Of a DNA stretch of 64,000 nucleotides, positions 50,806-60,700 are shown piece by piece (position 1 is the stretch's first letter; every line of letters begins with the position of its first letter). A program made the translations under genes and the position numbers. The stretch is from Allodiplogaster sudhausi (taxonomy: Eukaryota; Nematoda; Chromadorea; Rhabditida; Diplogasteridae): the NCBI GenBank assembly GCA_945643635.1, contig CALZFC010000018.1:4566001-4630000 (forward strand). The letters run 5' to 3'. The notes beneath the pieces were generated by a model. The model ran no database searches, was not told where the DNA came from, and worked only from the letters and a program-made list of their open reading frames with translations.

Positions 50806-53800
50806 CTATGCTGAAACGAAATCTAAATTATTCATGTATGCATATACAAACATACATGATGACCATCAAATGAATCAAGTCAACTTAAAAGAGAATAATA
50901 GATATCTTCTTTGAAGAGCCTGATCGAGGAAAAGATTTCAAAAAAAAAGAAGAAGAGAATTTTCTAACGTTTGCTGCACGAGAGAGTGGTTCCCTTGTAG
51001 TAGCCGGAGCCCGAGGCGTCTGCCCACCACACTTGTCCATCCCTGTAGCAAGTCAGCGGAAGCGGGACGGTCTTATATTTCGGCACGGTTTCGAACGATA
51101 TACGAGAGCCACTCTGAAATTATCAAGCAGCTGTAAAGATTTCTGGCTTTGCAATCCAAAATTTAGTGACGGGAATCCATTAGTATGTACAAAAGATTTT
51201 TTTTTTGTAGTTCCAATTTCTCTTCGCGAACCTCTAACACGTATCCGGCCGGGCAGACAAGTGTGCTGCAGCCCTTGGCGTCCGTCTTCGTACTTAACGC
51301 GCCACATGGAGGGCGCCGGCAAGTACTCGCTTGCGTGAACGTGCAATTGGAGCATGCTGCAAGGTAGGTCAGGGATGGTAGATCAGAGGAGAAAATAAAA
51401 CAATAAAAGACTTCTAGTTATTGCTACTTCTAGCACTAATTGTAAGACATGTTGTTCATGTCAAAAAGATTAAATTCAAACTCGGCGGCGGCGGTGGCTT
51501 CGGCGTCGATCCTGGAAAGAACAAGCCCATCTTTTCTCATGTAAACTGATTACTCACTGTTTACTCTGTGTGTTTGTGTGTCCCATTTCTGTGGTTGTCG
51601 TGTTTTTAATCTGTATTATCTATTTTGAAATTAATCAAGAAAATTTGAATGCTTAAATTCCCCCTCCCTCCCACCAACTAACCGCCAGGAGTGCTGCAAG
51701 TAATATAAAACTGCTTGCACTCCTGGCCATCGGCTGCCTTCCACGTAAATCCGTCATTTGAGCAAATGGCGGGAAGCGCGATCGCCTCGTATACTTTTTC
51801 AGTTGCCGTCCTCAGATAGTATCTCTGATTGTGAACAGAAAATTTTTATATCTCACCATCAGAAAGTATTGTTTTAAAAGCAAGTAAATAGCGTCCTATG
51901 TACTGCGAACATAGAATTGAACATACATATGTATGTATTTATATGCATAAGTATCGAAAATTAGATTCTTATTTTTTTTTCGCGCTAGCTTACCATTTTC
52001 AATGACTTACATACATACTATGCAAGTACAATTTCAAGCACCTCTCCAAAGAAACCCGCAGGGCATGAAAACTTCCTGCAACCGTTCGCCGTCTTTTCTT
52101 CGATCGCCACGCCACACGGATACAGACGACATTCCTTGGCTGCATAGCCGCTGCACGACGCGCATCCTAGGCAAAATAAGCAATTAAAAGAACTAAAAAC
52201 TCGCGTTTGAATTGGCGCCTTTTCCCTATTACAAGCGCGAGATTTAGGGAAAGACGCGACTGCAATTGTCAGGAAAATTAAAATAGATTACGGTTGAATT
52301 TAGTGCTCCTATAAATGGCCAACTTTTAAAATGTCATAAATAATTTTATAAGAATTTGCATTCTTCTGCCCTGGCACTCACGTGAGTTCTTAGTAGATAT
52401 CGACGATGTCGTTGTTGTGGGTTTCTCAGGAACTGGCGTTGTTGTCGTCGTTGTTGTACGCGCTAGAGTACAATTGATCTGATTTTTTAAAAATGTAAAT
52501 TGCTATTTTATTTTGCGCTTACATATTAGCGAGTTATCCAGTAATCGGAAAAACAGTTAGTTTTTTTTTGCTGCATCTTCATACCATTTGGATGTAAACG
52601 CAATGATCCGACATTACAAAATGTAATTAGTTAAGAGATACAAAAACTGCATAAGTTACTGCTGCTATTACTGTATTCTTATTATGATTCAGTATGGCAT
52701 ACCAGTCGTGGTGGTCGTCGGCGATGGAGCAGTCGTAGTTGTTGTTGTCGACGCTGCAATACATTTTCTCCATTCTTATTTATTGAATTCTTTACTGTCT
52801 TTGGATTTTTTTTTAAATTAACGGCATCAATTTTTGGTGTAGCAGAATTTTATTTCGTCTTCTTTATATTTATTTGGTTATTCACATATCGTCAAGAGTT
52901 GTGACAACGTATTCAAATGAAAGCAATACCGTCATATTGCACAGACTAGTGAAGGGAGGGGGGGGGGGAGGGGAAGAGGCGGTGAGGATCGCATGAAGCA
53001 ACCCTGAGCTGGGCAACTCTCGAGGGGTGGGCCAAGCCCCTACAGCACCGTAGGCGTGTGCTCGCACCGCAGAATTGCCTCTTACACATAATCAATGACG
53101 TGAAAAAACGGGTTAGAAATTTTCGTGAGAATTTTTTCACTGACTTGCTCTAGCTCGTATTTTATTCATATTGCTTTGGGGGGAAAGACGCAGAAAAGGC
53201 TACGACGCCTGCTAAAACTGACGAGTATTGACGCACGCGACTGAGGTCTTCCAAGGAAACGAGCCGAGATTCCCTGTGTTTCCATTGTAGAGTATGAAGG
53301 AGCTTAGAGATTCGATTCCAATGTGCGTGCCCATTCCTTTCGCCTGAACGGAGATTCGATAGGTTTGTGCAAATATGACCTTTTCTCGATTTATGCCCAA
53401 ATCGTCGACGATCTTTCGGATATTTTTTCAGTAAAATAACAATACAAGTTATGATATTGTAAAATAGCACAAGACTTGATTATAATATCTGAAAGTTTCG
53501 CACTCCCTGGACTGCAATTCGGTGGTCGCCACTCGAGACCCCTGCAGCCGGCCCAAGTTACAAAGGTGGAATTTACGATGGAGGAGCAGGAAGTGCCAGG
53601 GCAAGTGGAGAGGAGAGGCGGAGACTGAGGAGCGTCGCAGCCAGGCCAAAGAGCAGCTGAATTGAACGAGACTAATTGTAAGTAGGTAATGTCTCGTTAT
53701 ATCTGCCACCCCGAGCAATGAGCTCCTTTAATGTGTACTTATCCACTGCTCTACTAACGTTTAGCTGCCTGCTTCGCGCAGAGAAACTTGATGGTGTCGT

Positions 53801-56234
53801 GTCTGTACTCTCGCGGACTTATATCGTCCGTCGTGCTCCAGAAGCCATTGTCCATGCACTTTACCGCTCCGGCCCAGCCATAGAGGGTTGAGTTTCCGAT
53901 CGTATCCTGGAAACATGTCAAATGTAGATGTGTAGATGGTTTCGATATTGACGTCATGGCGTTAGGAAACCTTTCGAGCAATGTAGAGCGAAGATGTCGA
54001 AGGGCAGCCGATTCTTCCGGTGGATTCGTCGAAAGGAGTCGGAATGTCGGAGGAGCACAGATCTGCTGACATGTCGCACGGAGAGTTCGCAGGCATGGAG
54101 CATCCTGAGGTTTGAAGCAACTTAATTCTTTAGACTATTTGTTGGCGGGAATTTTGAAATTTTGAAACTTTGCCGCACATGAGGCGTGCCCCGGTCGCCG
54201 TTGACCAGGCGCCTCGCGAGTCCTTCCACTGTTTCGTTACCGGGTCGCAATTCAATGTCGTGCCAACGAGCCAGTCGGTCATCACGCTCGCGGCGCCGTT
54301 CGGATAGCCCTACGGAAGATACCGTGTACTTACCTCCCAATAGAAGCACGCGTCCTTATAGAATCAATTCTTCTAATAGAAGCTCCTGTTTTTGTGTTCT
54401 GTAAAATATGCGATGCGGTGCAAGCGGAGGTTGCTTACATTAGTCGTATTGTATTCCAAATTTTGAAGCCGCCATGAGGTAAAAAAAAGTCTGTAAGGTA
54501 AAATGCTGTCGAAGGTTCTTAGGCAGCTGTGAAAGTTGAAACTGACAATAATAAATGGCTCATCCGACGAGCACCAGGCATGAGTTGCATTGTATCGCAT
54601 GACGCTTGACTTGAGTTTGTAATGCGTCCGGAGTTGTTCAGTGACTTCCGATGGAATCGGACAAGCGGACGCGACGGCAGTTGCTGGACAATATCCGAGA
54701 GTAATCAATACAATCAATAATTATCATTCCAATTAATAACAATTCAATGCGATAGATATCCGCGCATTCCATCTTGCTCATAGGTAAACAATATTGTCTT
54801 TTGCTCTGACTTCTGACTCCAAAGAATATTGAATTAAATGTCAGTGTTTGTAAGTAGCAGGAAATTTTTTGGAGACTAACGAATTTTGACGCAAGCGGCT
54901 GGAGTCTTCCAGGGAAAAGAGCCGAGCTTCTCCTTGTTTCCATTGTAGAGTATAAAGGCGCTCGAAGATTCGATTCCGATGTGCGTGCCGGTTCCCTTCG
55001 CCTGAATGGCCATTCTGAGAGGCGCATAAATATGGCATATGATATATATTTTTTTTTAGAACATGTGAAAAATTCGAACTCCTTCGACTGCAATTCGCTG
55101 GTCGCCATTCGGGCACTCGAGACCCTTGCAGCCGGCCCAAGTCACGAAGGTGGAATTATCGATGGAGGAGCAGGAGGTGCCGGGGCAAGTGGAAAGAAGA
55201 GGAGGAGACTGAGGAGAGTCGCACCCAGGCCAAAGAGCAGCTGAATCGAACAAGACTAATGGTAAGTAGGGAATGTCTCGGATATCTGCCACCCCGAGCA
55301 ATGAGCTCCTTTAATGTGTACTTATCCACTGCTCAACTCACGCTTAGCCGCCGCCTTGGCGCAGAGAATTTTGAAGGTGTCGTGTCTGTACTCTCGCAGA
55401 GTCGGATCGTCCGTAGTGCGCCAAAGGCCATTGTCCATGCACTTTATGGCTCCGGCCCAGCCGTACAGGGCTGAGTTTCCGATCGTATCCTAGAAAGATG
55501 TCAAAGTTGTGGTAGTCATGCAGATTACGAGGATATCTCCAATGCATAAACGTATATACATACAGATCTCTTCTTCATTTTTTCTTCATGTAGTTTTGAA
55601 AAGCGGTATGACTGATTTACTAGATGCAAGACAAAAATAATAGGATATATCGATCGATGAAGTGAAACTAAAAAAATCATTGTCTATATTGATATAATGG
55701 CCTTGTTTTCTAATAAGAAAAGGAGACCATTCGAGCAATATAGAGCGAAGATGTCGAAGGGCAGCCGATTTTGCCTGTAGATTCGTCGAAAGGAGTCGGG
55801 ATATCGGAAGAACACAGATCTTTCGACATGTCGCACGCAGTGTTCGCAGGCATCGGGCATCCTGTATACATGAAGCTGTCATAATCTGTGGCCCGGCCGC
55901 TCCCGGCCCGATGGGCCCGCGGGCCTAACATTCCGTAGGCCCGGGCCGCGCCGAGCCGAGCCTGCGGAGTCTCTGACCGTCCCGTAGGCCCGTTTGAGCC
56001 AAATTATTCAAGAAATTGGTGAATGACCAACTGATTCATTAAAATACATATATGTATATAGTTGACCCATTTTACTACTCCTTTGTCAAATCCCACATTT
56101 CTGGACTAACGGTTTTTTTAAGGTAAACATCGGGAGACACTTATACTATTTGATTCATCGAGACACTCACCAAAGGCGGCATTTACGACTGGAAGAAGCA
56201 GAAGAAAGATGACCGCCGAAAATGGGCGATTCAT
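50806..56234 (-). CDS. Gene Y: secreted multi-module cysteine-rich protein, paralogue of X
   Basis: Starts at ATG 56234, MNRPFSAVIFLLLLP then VVNAAFG, cleanly spliced (56171, phase 1) into GCPMPANTACDM at 55861. The order is a partial six-exon module (last four exons, 55861-54885), a full module (54685-53215), Thr-rich linkers (52715-52760 ASTTTTTTAPSP; 52385-52470), two C6/DUF281-like pairs (52170-51680, 51360-50965; CASCSGYAAKECRLYPC, CRRPPCGALSTKTDAKGC) and a stop at 50806. It lacks the four N-terminal cysteine-rich exons and the first two module exons of gene X. In the second module an 8-nt deletion (GAGTG|GCGACC, about 53536-53540, versus GAGTGCTCGAATGGCGACC elsewhere) shifts the frame, so the C-terminal half may be lost. 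The signal peptide and alternation of cysteine modules with mucin-like linkers suggest a secreted surface or matrix protein. Function unknown. Confidence 0.68.
55884..55995. repeat. GC-rich GGCCCG-type island in intron 1 of gene Y
   Basis: About 110 bp made largely of GGCCCG/CGGGCC words (GGCCCGGCCGCTCCCGGCCC, TGGGCCCGCGGGCC), set in AT-rich intron. No coding sense; it looks like an inserted low-complexity repeat. Confidence 0.75.
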
Positions 56235-56560
56235 TCTGTCCTGTAAAATTGAAAATTTGCCACTCTATTAATATCCAATTACTACGTTTAGGTTGTTTTT
56301 CAATTATCTTTATTAAATATTACGCAATCTTTATGTAGCACGCATTAGAACGCGCGTCAGAGACGAATGTGTTGAACAGAATAAACTGAACAATATTCTA
56401 TCTGACAATGAGGAAGACAAAAACCAATGCGTCTTAAGCGAGAATAGAGAATTTCATCAAATGAGGAAATGTTCATCTCTCGTGATTCGGAGGTGTGAAA
56501 AACTACATACTATTGTATATGTGTGTATGTGTGTGTGAGAAAGAGAGACAGAGAGAGAGC

Positions 56561-56600
<40 letters not shown>

Positions 56601-57769
56601 GAGGAAAAGTGATCGTAGAAAAGTAACTCGCTTATTCTTACGCCCTACTTTTGCACAATTGATGACTTTGTATGCTTCTTTGTAGGTTTTGACACGTCTT
56701 TACCTTCTCTCTCGCTCTCTTTCTCTGACGTCTTCTCTCTCACTCGCTATATCTTTCTCCTTTTTACTTCCAAATCACAATTTCCTCTTTTGTTCATTCT
56801 TATATTGTCCATTTCCGCCCCTGTAGGTCACACCGGCCGCAAGCGCAGCAGTGATTTGACGAATTGCAAGATATCTACGAAAGTGAAAAAAAAATTCGAA
56901 TAGAGAGCAAAGATAAGAATTCAAAGTGTTTGTGCTTCAACTTGAGTTTCTCAACATCAGAAGCAGAAGGGAAAGATTTCCTTCATTTCAGAAATGTTTT
57001 CCGTCACAGAAACTTATTTTGAAAGTTTATTCAAAGTTTGTTTATTGTACGCTGAATGACTAAATTGAAATAAGAATGAGAAAATTAACAATATACCATT
57101 ATTTTATTTCTTTCTTCTTGCTCTCTCCTTTATACGCTGCAAAATACTAATGGGAAACAGCAAACCCAAATTCTGTCATTCCTTGTCAGTTTGGCGAAAG
57201 CGCTTGATTTAGATGCGAGATTGCAATGAATTCACCGATTGAACTCGGTCTCACCCTGTTGGACTCTTCTCATCGAAAATGTACTAGATTGCCGCAGTGG
57301 CCAAATCGTGGTCATTAAATTCATCAATCAAGAAGAAGATTCAAAGCACAGTATCGGGCGAATCCCGATAATGTTCCGCGTGATAGCGACCGAATATTCC
57401 GCACAAAGACGTGGCCATGTGAGGTTTGCATCTGTATCTCTCTCTCTCTCTCCTCTCTCTTGCCCTTTCTCTCCTTCTCTATCCCTCTCTCCCTTCCCCT
57501 TTTCCTCTCTTTCTCTCATAATGTCGTCTTAACTGTTTATGACTTTGCAAACCGAACAATTCTGAACGGATATGTAGTTTATTCGTAACGGAACGTTTGC
57601 TACTAATTGTAAGGCAAACTTCACTGACAATGAACATTTTTTTTGAACACTTTTAGACTAAGTATTTGCAAAAAATAAGTCGAGACATAGTATTATTTTA
57701 AAAAAAGTCTTGAGGCAAATGCGCTTCAGAAAACTGTACATCGAGCGGAAATAATGAATGTTGACAAGT
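56235..57769. other. Intergenic between gene Y and glutaminase
   Basis: Carries a (GA)n microsatellite at 56530-56605, a CT-rich tract at 56705-56760 and another at 57437-57520. Parts of 56490-56880 resemble the region upstream of gene X (45900-46130: TCGTGATTCG, TTTTGACAC, TTTGACGAATTGC), so the paralogous promoters were duplicated with the genes. Confidence 0.55.
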
Positions 57770-60700
57770 TTACGACGTATAGCCACTGTCGGCATAGCCG
57801 AGCATGAAGTTGACGCTATTACATGTTGGTGTCCGCTCGTGGTCTGTCGACGTGCGTTCTTCGTCGGCAGCGCCTTCTTGCTGTGGCTGATGTGTCCGCG
57901 CGAGGTCGCGGGATCTATCGATCAGATCATCTATAATACGGTCGGCTTCTGCTTCAGCGTCGTCCGGCTCGTCCTCTCCACGTAGTTGAGTGGACGTTGC
58001 ACAGCTGCCGCTTCGCAGACTACGCGTCCTCCGCAAGTAGCCCTCTTCCTCAGAGTCTTCGGACGAACTCAAAACGAGAGCAAGAAGGTGCATATTTATG
58101 TTTCGGTGCCATAGTCCTTTCGCTTTCTATTTTTCCTCTTTTTCTCTTCCCCCCCCCCTCTCTTTCCCTTATCACTCCATTTTTCAGCCCTTTCTTACTC
58201 TCTCCCACGCTCACTCTCTCCTCTTTCCTCGCTCCTCGTTCCTCTATCTCTCTCTCTAACATATCCTCCTCTTCGTAGCCGATGTGATCGTCAAAGCCGA
58301 CTTCGGCATGCTTCCTCAGCAGCCTCACACAGCGCGAATGCTTGAACATCACAGCTTCCTCGAGTGCCGTGTGGCCCCACCTGGCATGGCATATATATTT
58401 TTCATTATTTAATTATTTATTTTTGCTATTTTCTTTTTTGTTTAGTTACAAACTAATCTTTCATTTAATTTCAACTTTCACAGTTGTTTACTAATTTAAT
58501 AAAATATTTATATAAAAAATTATTTGTGAGAGGAAAAAGAGTGATGTGTGATGTTGTATGAACTTGCCTATCCTTCCGCGACGCGTCCACTTTGGCCGTC
58601 CGCAGAAGAAAGCGCACGCAGCGCGAGTTGCCCTCGGCGGCAGCGACCTGTAATTAGAGGAGCCAAAAATTCGATTTTGAATTCGCGCCTTTTTGCATGA
58701 CACAATAGCGTGAGAACGTGTAATTTGGAGAGACTTTAAAAATATACGGTTGGCTTCTGATTATGAGTTTCGAGCACTATGCATATTGAATGTATAAATA
58801 TTTATGTACTACATCATCGAACCGTGCCACAGCACTATCACATCTACCACACATACAACTTCTGAAATACGTCTTTTCCATGTCTCTTTGAGGGGAGGGA
58901 GAAAGAAAAAGGCAAATCAAGAAAAAGTGCCTGGAGCGCCGTTCGTCCGTCGTAGTCGCTTGCCTCGAGATTCGCGCCTTCGAGGTACATTCTATGCAAA
59001 GGGAAACTCTCGTATAACAAATACGATAATGAAGAAAGGATTTGAGTCACTTTTCTTTAGCACTTTAGAAAATATTTAGAAATATATTTTTTATAACGTT
59101 TTCAAAAAAAAAACTATAACATACATATGTGTACATACAAATATGAGATGAAATATTAAAAGAGAAGTAAACAACACCATCAACAAGAACCTCTTGATGA
59201 CATCGAGATCGCCGTGCTTGGCAGCGAAGAGGAGTCCGACGACAGCTTCAGTGTCCCTATCGCCGAGCTTCCTTCTAGGGTCGCTCTTCTTGCTGTCGCC
59301 GTTCAACAAACTGTCGTAGTTGTGGAACTTGAACGTGTCGATCAGCTTCTGCAAATCATTTAATATATAAATTATGTGCTGCTATAATAGTTAACCACTA
59401 AAGAAATAATTATATTGGAAAAAACGTGCGAAATTCAAATTCAAATATTATGGTCCTTACTCGGCAAAAGGTGACGCCTCGTGTGGAGTTGCCCGTCTTG
59501 TCGAGGGGCGGCGAGAAGAGGCAGATGCCCATGACATTGGGCACAACCACGATCATCGCGCCAGAGACGCCAGACTTGGCGGGCAGACCGACCTAGAGAG
59601 TGCGAGAGAGAGCGAGAGAGAGAGAGACAGCGGGAAAGAGAGAGGGAGAAAATAAAGAATGAGAGATGGAGAGTTAGAAAGCGAGAGAGCGATAGAGATA
59701 GCGTGAAAGATCGAAAAGCGAGAGAGACAGAGAGAGAGAGAGAGCAGAAAGAGTGAGAAGTAAGAGAGAGCGACAGAGAGCGCGAGAGATAGAAAGCTAT
59801 AGAGAGAGAGAGAGTTATGAAATATCAACCTGGAAAGCGAACTTTCCCGACAAGTCGTACATGCCGCATGAGTACATGAGCGAGAGGACATCTCTGCAAG
59901 GCTGAGCTGCCACGCAACGCTCGCCCGTGAGAGGGCAGACTCCTGTAAAGGGAGCGAGAGAAAGGTAAAAGTTACGTTTTGAAGAACAAGAAACGTTATA
60001 ACAAGAAAGAATAGAACATGATAGCTTACACACATGAACTTTAACCACTTTCAATTAATTTTTGAATGCGAAAACGTTTTTGCTAATTATTTTGAAGATA
60101 GTCTTTTTTTTTAATTTCCCGCATGCCTCCGTTCGCGAGAGTCGCGGCCATGACGGCGAGCGTGTCGCACGTCGTCTCCAGCGAGCAGAGCTGGAAGTAG
60201 AGGTCGAGCTCCTCGCGCAGCGTCGCGATCCCCGGCGGGAAACAGTTGTACTCCTGGCACGAAGAAAGGGAGTACTGTAGTTGTGTACACTTTGGAAGGA
60301 ATTATTGAGACGATTGCAGAGACTGTGCACTTCTTTACGCCGAATAACATTGCTCATGTGGAGACTTAACTTATTGTTAGCTAGCATTGAAAGATATGAA
60401 GTGGCATGCATTTAATTCCCTAGTGCCAAAAACTTCTGAAACATACGGCCAAAATTTTGTTCCGTCGAAATATGTAGGTTGGAACCGGTATCAAGCAAGC
60501 CACATGTTCTCACAAAAAAGTCAGAGGATCACGAAATTGAAAAGGAGAATGAAAGACATTGATTTTGGCCACCTTCATGTAGTAGGAGAGCGCGTAGTTT
60601 CGGTCGGCTGTGTCGCGCTCGGAGAGAAAACTAAATATTATTGTATTATTATTATTATTATAACAATTATTTAAAGGAAGTATCCGACGAATCATTATAC

